Shown in pieces: positions 11,057 through 22,528 of a DNA stretch of 64,000 bases. The stretch is from contig CM055890.1 in the NCBI GenBank assembly GCA_029582165.1, positions 3,576,044 through 3,640,043 of the forward strand, read 5' to 3'. The stretch is from Portulaca oleracea (Eukaryota; Streptophyta; Magnoliopsida; Caryophyllales; Portulacaceae). The first letter of the stretch is position 1. Each line of letters begins with the position of its first letter. A program made the position numbers and the translations under genes. Under the pieces are notes generated by a model. That model ran no database searches. It worked only from the letters and a program-made list of their open reading frames with translations, and was not told where the DNA came from.

Positions 11057-12824
11057 CCTTAAGGAGGATGATCCACACGTTTTGGTATGTTATACTCTTG
11101 GTCTTAATGATTACATTTGGTGTGTTGTTGTACATCAATATTACGCAAACTTGAAAGAGTTAAGTTCTTTAGCTCTTGATGTTGAAATTCAAGTAAAGAG
11201 TAAAGAACTCTTGGACAAAACCCGTACACAACAAAGACCTACAAACAAATTTCTAAACCACCTCACACCTACTATCCAAAGCACCTCAAAACAGCCCCTA
11301 AACCTCCCCATTCCTATTGTCCAAGACGAGGAAATCATTGACCAAAGTACAAGTCTATCTTGCCAAAGTTTTGATTATGTTGAAAGTGTATGTCAAACGT
11401 TATCCTATGAGCAACCAGAATTTGAAAGTGAATCATTTGATGTATTTGACGTGTATGAGGATGTTCGTGAAGTATGTGATAACCTTGGCACGAATGTGGA
11501 AGTTAATGTAGTATGTAGCGTGCCTAAAGATGAGTTTAAATTGTATGACAATCCATTGTATGAGGAGAATAATGAAGAGTTTCGAGTATATGACAACCCA
11601 TTGTATGAGGAGGAAGGCGTGAATGAAGAAGTTGAATTTTCCGAATGTGATGTTTTTGTTGAAAATGAGCAAGTTCAAGAAGTATGTAGTAGCATGGCTA
11701 AAGAAGTAAATGAAGTACACATAGAGGAGGATCTTGAAGTAGAGGAAGTAGAAGAATTGAATGGAGAAGAGCTACGTGATGAAATGTGTTCATTGATCCG
11801 AGAAGGAGAAAGTTGTGCCATCATTGACGTTGACATTGATCTTGACCAAGATATTAGCCTCGCTACAACAAATGTCCAAGAATTGCAAATGAGGAGTTAT
11901 TCACACCATGGCAATGATCTTCATATGGATCCAAGAAGTTTAGTAAGTCTTGCTTTTTACAAGATTTGCAAAGCTTCATTATATTGTAATATTACTTCTA
12001 TGGATTCTTGTTATACTTTGTTGGAAGAATCAAAGTTGTATGATAGGAGTATCATGCTCCAAGAGGCGTCCTTATTACCACCTTGTGTCTCACGGCTCAA
12101 GGAGGATCAAAGTACTCTTATGGCACTTATGGAGAATAAGTATCATGAATTTGAAGAACCAAGGAGTCTCATTCTTACACCAATGGAGGTTGGAAACCGT
12201 GGGCCTATAAAGGATCAAGATCCTTTACCATCACTTGTTCTCATTTGTGAATATTTGGATGAAAGACAAGCACCATCAACAAGTGACCTCTCTCACTTAT
12301 CTCTTTTGGTGCGTTTCTCTTCCATGAGTATTATCATGCATCAAAGGCTGCCACCAAATCCTATGATTCATCACCGAATGGTCTATGCAAAGGATCAAGC
12401 GCAATTCATGGATAACTACATTAACGGCTTTGATTCTCATAGTATACAACATATTTCGAAAGAGTATGTACCATTGCAATGTAAAGAGAATGTATGTGTA
12501 TACTTTGATAACATTTTTGTATGTAGTAGAAGTAGAAAGGAGTATGTAAATCCTTTGGAGTTAGCCTTAAAGATCCCAAGCCGTTTATCATTCGATCAAA
12601 CGATTCATTCTTGTTGTAAGTTTCAATCTATTCTTTTGAATCTTTTGATTTCCATTGCATTTTCATTCCATTCTTTTCCATACCAACCAGAATACATCCC
12701 CATTCATTCGTTCATCCATCCATCCATTCATTCATCATCCATTATTCATTCATTTACACTCCATTTCCATCTTTATTCATTCATTCTTGTGATCAAGAAT
12801 CAATCTATCCAACCCCAAGTTTAA
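11057..12824 (+). CDS. Gag-derived ORF of a non-autonomous gypsy-like element, 5' part cut off by the Tekay insertion
   Basis: The frame is open from the LTR edge at 11057 to a TAA at 12822-12824, about 580 codons. Its first ~40 codons (YTLGLNDYIWCVVV, then NLKELSSLALDVE) align with the gag of the CRM-like elements in this window (GLNENIWYVVELQPYETLDELSTLANKVE). The start lies upstream of the nested Tekay element, beyond the window. The rest is not typical gag: a strongly acidic section holds a repeated motif (YDNPLYEE twice), DEMCSLIREGESC loosely recalls the CSLIIDGGSC protease site without its DGG, and no zinc knuckle is seen. The last ~60 residues are encoded by CATT-rich simple sequence. 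An alternative is a host gene fused to gag; the intact length despite low-complexity DNA is notable. Confidence 0.55.
12700..12785. repeat. Imperfect (CATT/CATC)n simple repeat
   Basis: CATTCATT, CATCCATC and similar tetramers alternate here. The tract lies inside the 3' end of the preceding open frame and is translated there as a Ser/His/Ile-rich tail. Confidence 0.8.
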
Positions 12825-13010
12825 AGATCCTTATATTGTTGTGTAATGTGATCATCCTTGATCCCATTATACATCATTAACAGTCGGTCTAATGCTTCAG
12901 CAGAGGTCATATCCAACGGAGTATAGGAATCATACTGGAAGAATGTTGGCTTTGGAGACGGGCCATGATTCACATTCTGGATAGTGTTTGTCTAAGTCAC
13001 CTTTGGAGCA

Positions 13011-14326
13011 TTAGTGGTCCTCCTTCCTGTGCTTCCATCCTTCCAAATCTGGGATGTAGCATTCTTTTCCTTTCGCGCCTCTAGCATAGGACATAACACT
13101 CTTTAGATATTCGAAGCTCTCGACCACATGGAAATCGGATTGTTGCGCTAGGCTTGGCTTTAAACCGCGAACAAATGTGTCTAATTGCATCTCCGTCGGG
13201 ATGATGTTGGTCACCTGGGATAAATTATTATGCCACCTTTCGTAATAAGCCAAGATTGGTTCGTCATCTCCCTAGCGAATCGCCTTGATATCAGACAAAG
13301 TCACTTTGTCCTTCTGAATCTTGCTGTAATGCTCGATGAATGCCTTGCGCAGGGCGGTCCAATCCCCTCGTATTTCCAAATGAAGGGTGTAGTACTAGCA
13401 GTGCCTCATCGTTCAGTGATGATGGGAAGACCGACCTGTTTGTAATGCTCAGTGTCGATGCCCTGGAGTGGCATCACTTGGTTGAACTCTCATACGTGAT
13501 GAGTTGGGCTCTCAGGCGAACTAAACTTTTTAAGGGGTATGTCAATCTTCCCTGTTACACTAGTGTTAATCTCGACAGACGGCTAAAATTCAACGAACTG
13601 GTAAGTAAAGGTCGGCATTTGACTCACAGCATTCTTGAATACATTCAACTGTTCCTTCATTTCTGGATGGCGGGATCATCCTGTAGCTTGGTCTTAGCCT
13701 TAACCGGGATAGTTTGAGGGGTAGCCACTGATGGTGGTGGCTTAGGTGTTGTGTCATTTGGTACGTGGATGACCAATCCTATATTGGAAGATTCCCCTAG
13801 CTTTCCTTTGCCTTTGTCTAGCAGACACATGATTAGGAATGATTTCCATAGCATCTTCATCGTTACCCATCCCTACACGCATCATGATGCGGTACAAAGC
13901 TTCCAGGACCACATTCAAGGTCTCTTATTGTTGTTCTCTGCGGTTGTTTTATTGTGCAATGAGTTCCCGTTGTCTGGTGGTGTGCTCCTCAACCTTCTTT
14001 CCTTGTTGCAAGGTGGCGATGGTAATTGAGCCTTCCACATTGTTGAATTTCTTTTTTAGATACTTGGCTAGCATAGAGTGGGCAAAGTCATCACCGTTGT
14101 TCTCATTCGCAGACATGTCGAGCTGTAGATGGTGAGAGGCTTTAGGTTTAGGTGCTAGCAGGATGTAGTCTAGGCTACGGATCAAGTGGCCTGACGGTCC
14201 AAGGATCCTAGCTAGACTCGGGTCTCCTATAATGACTAAAGAAAACAACACAAAGTTTAGAGATTGACCTATCATTAACAACCCTTCCCGATGAATGCAT
14301 GACTTAAGTGACCTATATGAGACCAC
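13011..14326 (-). pseudogene. Degraded gag of a Tat-type gypsy element
   Basis: On the minus strand three separate frames give gag-like pieces. Near 14120-13950 there is a helical N-terminal stretch (HSMLAKYLKKKFNNVEGSI, then QQGKKVEEHTTRQRELIAQ); at 13860-13657 a linker; at 13253-13011 a capsid-like end (YYERWHNNLSQVTN, QLDTFVRGLKPSLAQQ, FEYLKSVMSYARG). FVRGLKP followed by a region of this kind is usual in plant gypsy gag. Stops and frameshifts separate the pieces and no zinc knuckle or pol follows. The Tat assignment rests on the PBS-like motif at 15602-15617 on the same strand. Confidence 0.6.
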
Positions 14327-15601
14327 CTAAGGTACATGACCTATATGGTGACTAGAGGAGATGACTCCCCCGAGACACAAGTTTGCATGACCTAACTCTA
14401 TATGAACCTAAGGACAACTGATCATTATAAAGGGCTGAATAAAGCCAAACATGGCGAATCAGGTGTAAGTAAGGAAGCACAAGCCAGTGTTTCTCAATTC
14501 GGATGGGCCAAATCTACAAGCCGACCGTTTTAAGGAGAATTCGTAACTTGGACTACCTACTTAGAGCGATTTGAGCCATACTGACTATTACGCAGACTAC
14601 AATAATGATCAACAGGACTGGAAGTCTACACTTTCTACGCTTTTTTTTTTTATTTTATTTTCTCGGGAAAGTGATATTGTAAAGGACTAGGTAAAACCAA
14701 CCATAGGCGAGTTGTAACTAGTTTATGGACTTAATTGTCAAATCTAATATGGTTGGGTCTACCCACGGGCCGACCATGAGTACGATGGATTCAATAATTA
14801 ATTCGATAAATTAATTTACTCAAACCTGGTGATTATTATGTTGTCTAAGACTTTACCCACTAACGATGTTTCGACTTTAGTAAGGTTTTTTGGACCTTTT
14901 GTTAAGATAATGTTGTGAAAGACCATGTAGAACCATCAAAGACGAGTTGAGTTTACTTTGTGAACCAAGATAATTAACCTTTATAGATAGATGGGTCCAA
15001 CCATTAGGTTAACCATAATTTTGGAGGTTAACTAGCCTAGTTGGTAAACATGACTCTTCTCAGCCCGATGATTAATACATGGACTACGACAACATCCCTA
15101 GACTTCGGTCGACTCTTTTACAATGAAAGAACACACGTAGCACATAGCATACATATGAACAAGGGTACCCTAAACCAAGGCTCTATGTACAATCGGGTTT
15201 ATTCGCTAGATAAGGCTTATCGGCTCATGTACTCACCTCGGTGCATTCTTGTCGTGAATTCAACTTGAATGTGTGGCGTGTTGCTCTTGGAGGGTCGAGT
15301 GGAGACCTCGTAGAGTGATGCATGAGTGGATGTGGTGACTAAGGCTCGATCGGTGTAAATGCACCAAGCGAGTATAGCCGGTCCGGCATCCCATGGATTA
15401 CTTTTGTAGTTTAAAAAAGGAAACCCTAAACCGCCGCTTGACGTGCTCCTTAGACATATTACATGTCAAGGGAGTGGCCCGGTATATGCAATGCATTTAT
15501 ACCTAAAAAAGAATGACTTAATACAAAGTAAAAATTTATTTTCCATCAAAAAATTTTAAAGCACACTAAACGTTTTTCAAGTTTTACCAACTTTAGAAAA
15601 C
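14327..15601 (-). other. Leader region of the Tat-type relic
   Basis: About 1.3 kb between the gag relic and the PBS-like motif. A long untranslated leader is usual in Tat-type elements. No convincing gene; a T-run lies at 14641-14651. A 75-codon plus-strand frame at 15041-15268 has no recognisable motif. Confidence 0.45.
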
Positions 15602-15617
15602 TCCCCAGTGGAGTCGC
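15602..15617 (-). other. PBS-like motif of a Tat-type element
   Basis: On the minus strand GCGACTCCACTGGGGA closely resembles the GGCGACTCCACTGGGGA primer site found after the 5' LTR of many plant Tat/Ogre elements. It lies upstream (minus sense) of the gag relic, as expected. Confidence 0.6.
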
Positions 15618-16083
15618 AAAAATCCTATGGACATTTTTCCTCGTCATTCAGACTTCCTGAACGCCCACGGGAGTGGGGGTTTTTGGAGATTTGTGCTGGA
15701 GTTTAAACTTTAAAAGTTCTTTAAGGAATTAATCCCACATTTCATGAATAATAGTTGTAAAATAACCTTCCCTTTACTTTGTGCATTTTATGAGTGATTA
15801 AATCCAAACTCTTATAAATTTAACTCAACAGGCTCACAAGATGTTAGGCTCAGAAGAAAGTAATTTAGGCAAATATTATTTAAAAATATACAAAGAAAAC
15901 CCTAAAGTTTTAGACTATGTTGATTTATGGTAGACCTAAATCCCAACAAAATTGATGAGTCTAAATTTAGAATTTTAGATCTAAGTGAACCTGTTCCAAA
16001 CATGCCTCATTGTCATTCCTATTATCATCGATGACCTTTTTAACAAATTTACTTCAATATATCAACATTAACAATTTATTTGC
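15618..16083 (-). repeat. Probable LTR remnant of the Tat-type relic
   Basis: By position this should be the 5' LTR of the minus-strand relic. No second copy is in the window, so the outer boundary cannot be set. No gene seen. Confidence 0.3.
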
Positions 16084-16390
16084 TTATAAGAGGGGGAGGG
16101 GAGGGGACCTATGTATATCTTGTTTGAATTATAAATAGAGGGGAATGACGGTAAGAAGAGTTAATTGTTGTATATGGATTAGGAAAAGAAAGGAAGGAGG
16201 AGAAGGGGTGAAAACTGAAGTAGTTATTATATTAATAAAATTATTTTTCTTTTTTTATTTTTTAATGCATAATGAGTTCTTCTTCTCTCCGTTGACCTTC
16301 ATATTGGGTAATTGGGGGTTAATGAAAAAGGGGTTAATGGAGGGGACTGGAAGTAAATGAATCTCCTCCCCTCCCCTCCCCTCCCCTTCT
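16084..16390. repeat. Segment bounded by inverted G-rich and C-rich tracts
   Basis: It begins with GAGGGGGAGGGGAGGGGA (from ~16089) and ends with repeated CTCCC up to ~16387, so its two ends are inverted copies of a purine tract of ~20 bases. The minus strand of the right tract has five G4 runs separated by single A, a strong G-quadruplex candidate. It could be a small MITE or simple-sequence expansion; no TSD was evident. Confidence 0.4.
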
Positions 16391-16598
16391 ATTTATTTAT
16401 TTATATTTTTTGATAGACTCCTATTTATTTTTTCAAACCAGGGTAGATGATGTTATTTAATATCTTTCGCCTCCTTTCCCATCCCATAACCCCAATCCAA
16501 ACATACTGCAAAGTCAAAATCATATAACTATATTTTAAGTTATCCGTAATTTGACATAATTAATGGGGTTGTTTGCATTTCGGACCCTAAAGTATAAG

Positions 16599-17094
16599 GT
16601 AATTAATTTTTTGAACCCTTGGTTTTCAACGTTAATATTTTAGACCCTAAAGTTTGTAGCCTGAATAATAAAAAAAAAACTTAAAGTTTGTGAGCTGAAA
16701 AAATGCCCCTGAATCATTATTTGTTTTCTTCCTATATTTGAATTTTTGTCACAACTGGCGCTAAATTTGAGGAGTAAGGTTAAAATTGATATTGAAACTA
16801 TGATACACTTCTCTTATTCATGTCAAAACTACTTAGACCTTGGGCACTTATGGGTCTAATTAGTTATGACATGAATAAGAGATATGTATTATAACATCAA
16901 TATCGGTTTTAACCTTAGTCTTGAAGTTTCGCGCCAATCAGGAATGAAATTCAAACATGTGAAGAAAAAGAAAAATGGTACACTGGCCTCTTTTTCAGCC
17001 TACAAACTTGAAGATTCTTTTTTATTCAACTCATAAAGTTTAGAATCCAAAAAATTAACGATCAAAACCAAAGGTCTAGAAAATAAATTAACCT
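16599..17094. mobile_element. Foldback (long inverted repeat) element upstream of the HIPP gene
   Basis: The left half (AGGTAATTAATTTTTTGAACC..., GGTTTTCAACGTTAAT, AAAGTTTGTAGCCTGAATAA) is an imperfect reverse complement of the right half, so the ~496 bases form one large hairpin centred near 16850. The two CTCTTATTCATGTC copies near the centre (16812 on plus, ~16870 on minus) are particularly clear. No coding capacity. The right end lies ~280 bases from the HIPP TATA box, close enough to affect its promoter. Confidence 0.65.
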
Positions 17095-17377
17095 ACGCTT
17101 CCACGTCTAAAATGCAAAAAAAACCCCAATTTAATGTTTCCTTACAAAGTAGAAGACGGATAAGTTTTAATTGGTCACATCGATGGCCTTGTAATAGGAA
17201 CCACTCAAGAGTTTGGTTTGGTATATAAATGCACAGAAAGCGAAGGGCACCAAATGTGCAATACCAATAAACCATATACCCTCGACTCGAGAAACCCCTA
17301 ACTGTCTTGTCAGTCATCGTACTCCCTTCGAATATATAATTTCATGAGAATAATTGTGCCCACTATTATTGCTTGAA

Positions 17378-17385
17378 TATATAAA
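17378..17385 (+). promoter_or_regulatory. TATA box of the HIPP gene
   Basis: TATATAAA lies 167 bases before the ATG at 17552. Transcription would start near 17410, giving a ~140-base 5' UTR. No other TATA-like run is better placed. Confidence 0.6.
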
Positions 17386-17551
17386 CTCCGCAACAGCTGA
17401 ATTATTGCATTTAAACCTTCCTTGCAAAATCAGTACTCACTCCTTACATTCTCTCACATTATAGTATAGTTGTTTTAAGCTTTCGTACGTACTATAAGGT
17501 GGGTACTAACTGGGAGTAAAATCAGGTAGAAAGTAAGAAAAGGATAAGAAA

Positions 17552-20500
17552 ATGGGCATTCAAGGGACTTTGGAGTATTTGTCGGAAGTGTTGAGCAGTG
17601 TTAAAAAAAGGAAAAGGAAGCAGATCAACACTGTTAATCTCAAGGTTCGAATGGATTGTGAAGGTTGTGCCCGCAAAATGAGGAATGTTCTGTCTGGCCT
17701 CAAAGGTACTTAATTTGTTCACCTTTATATTCCAACCAAGTTATTTACACTTGCTCTTAGCTTGTCCTTCTTGTACCATATCTATTAGTAATTATTATAT
17801 AATAATATATCTTGAAATATCTATCTAAATTTTCTAATATGTTGAATTTTACAAAAGAATTCATCAAACTTTATTGTAAAGATCATCATAAATTTATCAA
17901 TATTATTATCATTATATTTATTAATATTTTTTAAAATTTATCCAATTTTTATACAGATTCATCACATAAAAATTTTAATGTATGTAATGGACCACGTAAT
18001 TTGTAAGAAGATCATCCATAATATAGAATATAATTTGCAGATCCCTAAGTGCTTTCTTCCCGTTTTAATGTATCATCTTTATGCCTTTTTTTAGACATGA
18101 ATATATATATTTTGTTTTTGTGGGATATATATGATCTGATACCTCTCATTTTTTGAAAATATGAATTGACAATTGTATAGATTTTCTTTGTGAGAAATTG
18201 CTTGATTATGTAAGAGTTATATAGTTCATTCTATTTAAAAAAAATACTCCATTATCTATTACATATACTAAAACAAACCCTTCTCAAGATAGCTTTTGCT
18301 ATGTGTCATCAACAAAAGTTTTCAAATAAAAATCATAATTAATAATCTTATTTTTTTTGAATCAATCACAATATCCATTAGCTTTTAGCCTTTTACACAT
18401 GTTGATTTTACAAAGCAACCATTATGTAATTTTTTTTTTCAAAATTATTTAATCAAGATTTTAGATTATTCAATTTTAATAAGTTTAACATATATAATCT
18501 CAATAGTTTAATAGTTAACATTCCTATGCATCCACCGGAGATATATAATGCTAATTTCTTCTTAAATTGTTGGTAAAAGATGATACAAATGTTATTAGGG
18601 AAAGAACATCATATATATATATATGGATTATTGGATGACAATACACTAAACTTTAGGGGTATTGGACAATAATGCACTGAACTTTTTTCTTGGACTCTAA
18701 TACATTGAACTTTGAGGGCATTGGACAATAATGCACTCAGACCAATTCAACTGATGGTTGACGCGGTGGTTGTCCCACTTTGGGTATCGTTTTTCTATTT
18801 TTTTCCAAAAAAATATATTGATCATCTTACTTATGTGTAGTTTCTTACATGGCAAAAGTTTTTTCCGAAAAAAATAGAAAAACAACACCTCGAAATAGGA
18901 CAGCCACCGCGTCAACCACCAGCTGAATTGGTTTGAGTGCGTTATTGTCCAATACCCTCAAAGTTCAGTGTATTAGAGTCCAAGAAAAAAGTTCAGTGCA
19001 TTATTGTCCAATACCCCTAAAGTTCAGTGTATTATCATCCAATAATCCTATATATGGGTACAAAAGGTGAAGATTGTAATATGTATGATTTAGGTATTTA
19101 AGGTATTTTGCATTCACCCCATATTTAATGTTCACCTCATGTTTAACATATAATTAATCATCACCCATGATTAATAATAAATATATAATTAATCATTAAT
19201 TTTATTAATCATTTACATACCAAAGCATCAGTTACACAAATTGCCTAATTATAAAAAAATTAATGAGACATCAAATAGTATATAAGTGATTGTATTTTGT
19301 TGTCATTTCCCAAAATAAAATGTTTGACATTATTATATTTATCAATCAACAATTACCCTTAACCTACATTCATTTTTTTTAAAATTTTAATTTTTATTAA
19401 ACATACAATTTATAAGAAAACCCCATTCAAGTTAATATACGACAATAGATATAATTTTAAATAACTAATGAATCACTTAGACCAATTTGTTTATAAAGGA
19501 TAAATAAATCAATTTTTCATAAAATATGTAATTTAGTTGTGTCCCATGCAACGCACGAGCTTAAGGGCTAGTTAATTAACATTGGTGAATCACCTCATCA
19601 TTTTTTAAAGGGAAATTGGAAAAAAAATAATCCATACTTTGGGGATATTGAGAAAAAAAATAATCCGAACTTACAACTTTAATTTGTTATAGATGAACTT
19701 AATTTTAACCCCTATTATTTTTAGCTTCTACCACCTAGTTAAACTTGTCGGAAAATTGACGTGGTGGTGATGATATTATATGTGAAACTTTTTGCTACTA
19801 AGAAAAATGTTAAAAGTATGCTCCACGTGTAACATCGTCACCGCTACGTCAATTTTCGGACGAGTTTAACTAGGTGATGGATGTTAAAAATAATAGGAGT
19901 TACCGCTATTTAATTAGTCTCTTTTATCAAATATTTAAATATATCTAAGTCAACATAAAAATGTCAATGAACTGTAATATTAGAATACACATACACAAGC
20001 TTATTAGACTTACCAAGCTAGCCTAACAAACCGAGCGACTTGTGACTTGGCTTGGCTTGTCTAATTCACGAGCTCGAGCCCGAGCCAGAGCCAAATCGAG
20101 TTGATCTCAAACCAGCTTGTCAAGGCTTACGAGTCTGCTTGACTCATTTCCAACCCTACTGGAGAAGCAGTCTTCCCTTACCAGTTTGTGGAGTGCTATG
20201 AGTGGGAGTATGCCTAGCTTAGCTGTTGACATAACCCTATCCCTCTCTGCTATAGACATGTTGGATTAGTATTATCCTGCAATAGGAGCCTAATGAATTG
20301 GATTGCTTACCTATATAAAAATAAGTCTCGAATCCAACTGCATAACCAATTTACCACCTTACCTGCCAAGCATAAGACGTAAGATACATAGACCTTGTTG
20401 GTAATTCTCTGTATCTTTTATCTTCTCTTTCTCTCGTTTTTTTTTTACTCAGTACGTCAACTTCAACTTTCAACAGACCAATTAATAAGTCAATTGTGAT

Positions 20501-21371
20501 TTTAGGGGTTATCTTTCTTTTGCATAAACTATTTTCGTTGGTTACCTAATATTTTATAGAAAAGAAGTGTGTGGAGGAATTTTCATGAGATAAAATGTGT
20601 ATTTATTTTATTAAGATGTTTAAGTCATGATGGTCATGATTTTATGGTGAGAATTGTTGATATAATGAGTTTTTTTTAGATCTATTATTAAGGTTAGGTC
20701 TTTATTACGTTTAATATGGTGGTTGTGTTATCATTCTCTTTTACTATCTAGTCCGTTGGGTTTCTCACATCATGTGGAAATTTAAGGGGTGACAGAAATA
20801 ATGTTACTTATTGCTTTGAAAAAGAAAGAAAAATATTCTTAGATTCTGCCGAGATATAAGGAAGAGTGTTTGAGACAATTATGATTCTTCTTTTTGTTCC
20901 TATGGTGGGTAGGGATGGCAATGGGCAGGGTCTGGGGCGGGTCCAGCAGGACCCGGACCCGGACCCGTCTAATTTTTTTGGATCCAGACCCACCCCGAGA
21001 CCCGATGGGTCCCAAAAATTTGGACCCGGACCCGAACTCGCTGGGTCCGCAGGTCCATGGGTCCTTGACGGGGCCTTATTGAGTCCAACACTCTTTTGTG
21101 TTTTTTAACTAGATTTATCAATTTATCGGGTTAATTTATACATGCGTAATTGTATAATAATGACTATTCTATTTAAATACAAAAATTTTCAAAACAATAA
21201 AAACATCTAGCTCATTGTACGAGGCTATGAGCAAAATTCAACATAAAAACATTACAAAAATCATCTACACATCAATCAACTCTAAGAGTATAACTATACA
21301 ACTTAAAATATTAAAAAAAAATACACACAAAGCTCATGTTTATCGCATTATACAAATACACTAGGGTTTCA

Positions 21372-21416
<45 letters not shown>

Positions 21417-22123
21417 GACGGGTCCATGGGTAGGGTCCAGTGTCCGCGTTCGACGATCCGACTCAGTAAAATTTTTAATGACCTGCACTACTGAACCCGA
21501 TGGGTCCAAAATTCTTGGACCCAGACCCGCCTAAATGGAGCGGGTTCGAGCGGGTCTGGGCGGGTCCAAGACCCGTTGCCATCCCTAATGTTGGGGTTTG
21601 ATTAGGCAAGTATGATTTTTGGTATTCTTATGTCGATATACTAAAACTTTTATGTAATTGTTCAATCTAACCTTACCGCTGAAAATAGATATTTGGCTTT
21701 AGTTTAGTTATTGCATTCTCATGCAATACGATTGTACGCCTGCATAATATACAAATGAATCTCTCTGCTTAATTGTATCATTATTATGACGGTAGGAAAA
21801 CGCATATTTTTTAACCAAATCATAACAATAAATAAACAGGGGTGAAATCAGTGGATGTGGATTTGAAGCAACAAAAGGTGTCAGTGACAGGGACAATGGA
21901 GGCAAAGAAGGTGTTGGCAGCAGCCAAGGCAACAAAGAAGAAGGTGGAGTTGTGGCCCTACGTGCCTTACAACATTGTGGCCCATCCTTACATTGCTGGA
22001 GCCTATGACAAAAAGGCCCCGGCTAATCTTGTGAGGAAAGTTGAGGACTCTATGACTCCTTTGGAAGAACAATATGTCACCATGTTTAGTGATGATAATC
22101 CTGATGCTTGCTTAATTATGTGA
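17552..22123 (+). CDS. HIPP: Heavy-metal-associated isoprenylated plant protein (HIPP), two exons
   Basis: Exon 1 is 17552-17705 and exon 2 is 21840-22123, joined by GT-AG splicing inside a Gly codon; the product is 145 residues, normal for this family. Residues 1-25 are the usual leader (MGIQGTLEYLSEVLSS, then a KKRKRK basic patch). Residues 26-90 form an HMA fold with the metal-binding MDCEGC loop (MxCxxC). A conserved WPYVPYNIVAHPY stretch follows, then a C-terminal FSDDNPDACLIM. The last four residues, CLIM, are a CaaX box with terminal Met, predicting farnesylation and membrane association. The split after LSGLKG is, from family knowledge, the usual intron position. HIPPs bind Cd, Cu or Zn and act in metal handling and stress responses; the family is established from sequence, but the metal and role here are inference. 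The ATG follows AAGAAA, a good plant context, and no frame damage is seen. Confidence 0.93.
18625..19048. mobile_element. Foldback MITE in the HIPP intron (424 bp)
   Basis: Its ends are ~150-base inverted repeats: GGATTATTGGATGACAATAC at the left matches the reverse complement of the right end (GGATTATTGGATGATAATAC) with only scattered differences. Within each arm the phrase TTGGACAATAATGCACTGAA recurs. Flanks TATATATAT and TATATATGG could be a worn 9-bp target duplication, which would suit a Mutator-derived MITE, but the site is AT-repeat so this is weak. No coding capacity. Confidence 0.82.
19610..19925. repeat. Truncated foldback element in the HIPP intron
   Basis: The stretch CCTATTATTTTTAGCTTCTA...CACCTAGTTAAACTTGTC...AAAATTGACGTGG at 19720-19765 is inverted at 19823-19905. 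The left outer arm (ATAATCCATACTTTGGGGAT) has no partner on the right, so the element is truncated. Confidence 0.6.
20000..20165. repeat. GAGCTCGAGC-rich fragment, possibly an hAT-type MITE relic
   Basis: It contains CACGAGCTCGAGCCCGAGCC and ends CCAACCCTAC, a composition seen in short plant hAT-type elements with a GGGTTGG-type terminus. I could not find its other end or a target duplication, so this is tentative. Confidence 0.3.
20910..21587. mobile_element. Non-autonomous hAT element (678 bp) with 8-bp TSD
   Basis: The terminal inverted repeats are TAGGGATGGCAATGGG and CCCGTTGCCATCCCTA. They are flanked by ATGGTGGG (20902-20909) and ATGTTGGG (21588-21595), an 8-bp target duplication with one mismatch, as expected for hAT. 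Subterminal regions are dense in GGGTCC, GGACCC and GACCCG hexamers on both strands, typical of clustered transposase sites. An (AT)n tract lies in the middle. No transposase is encoded, so it depended on an autonomous hAT in trans. It lies in the HIPP intron ~250 bases before the acceptor. Confidence 0.85.
21376..21411. repeat. (AT)n microsatellite inside the hAT element
   Basis: About 17 uninterrupted AT units. Likely polymorphic. Confidence 0.9.
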
Positions 22124-22187
22124 TACGAATATTCGTATGTTTGAAAAATTGTCTCATATTAAAAAATATATAAAATAGGATAAGCAA

Positions 22188-22193
22188 AATAAA
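22188..22193 (+). terminator. Poly(A) signal of the HIPP gene
   Basis: AATAAA lies 65 bases after the HIPP stop codon, followed by a T/A-rich stretch. It is the best candidate in the 3' region. From here to 22503 I see no gene. Confidence 0.5.
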
Positions 22194-22503
22194 TGTAATA
22201 TTGTCCTAAAAAAATTATATAATTGTCTTATATAATAGGTAGCGGTTTTAGTATTGAGATATTTATTCATGAGAGTCTCCTTGCCTTCTCTTTTAAAGGG
22301 TGTAGACTTATGAACATTATTTTACATGTTAGTGAATATATGAAACATTTGTCATGTCATAATACATATTGAAGTCTTCACTCTTATATTGGTGGAATTG
22401 CTTGTATGATCAATTCGATATCAATCCACTACACCTAACGACGAAGACGAACTAGACTTGAAGCAAAAAAATATACCAAACAAAATCACTAGGGGGCCCA
22501 ACT

Positions 22504-22521
22504 CCCCATCAACGGCGCCAA
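22504..22521 (-). other. PBS of an Athila-type element
   Basis: On the minus strand TGGCGCCGTTGATGGGGA resembles the Athila primer site TGGCGCCGTTGCCGGGGA (tRNA-Asp type). It sits seven bases from the probable LTR end at 22529. Confidence 0.75.
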
Positions 22522-22528
22522 ATTTATT

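Larger units (their letters stand above)
17706..21839 (+). other. 4134-bp intron of the HIPP gene, filled with transposable elements
   Basis: Donor CAAAG|GTACTT and acceptor AATAAACAG|G join the two exons in frame. From memory, introns at this position in HIPP genes are usually only hundreds of bases. It holds a foldback MITE (18625-19048), a foldback relic (19610-19925), an hAT-like fragment (~20000-20165), an hAT MITE (20910-21587) and AT-rich sequence. No other gene is seen inside. Confidence 0.88.

Noticed and set aside
11405..11720. Minus-strand frames opposite the 580-codon ORF
   Set aside because: Antisense shadows of the acidic repeats; no motif.
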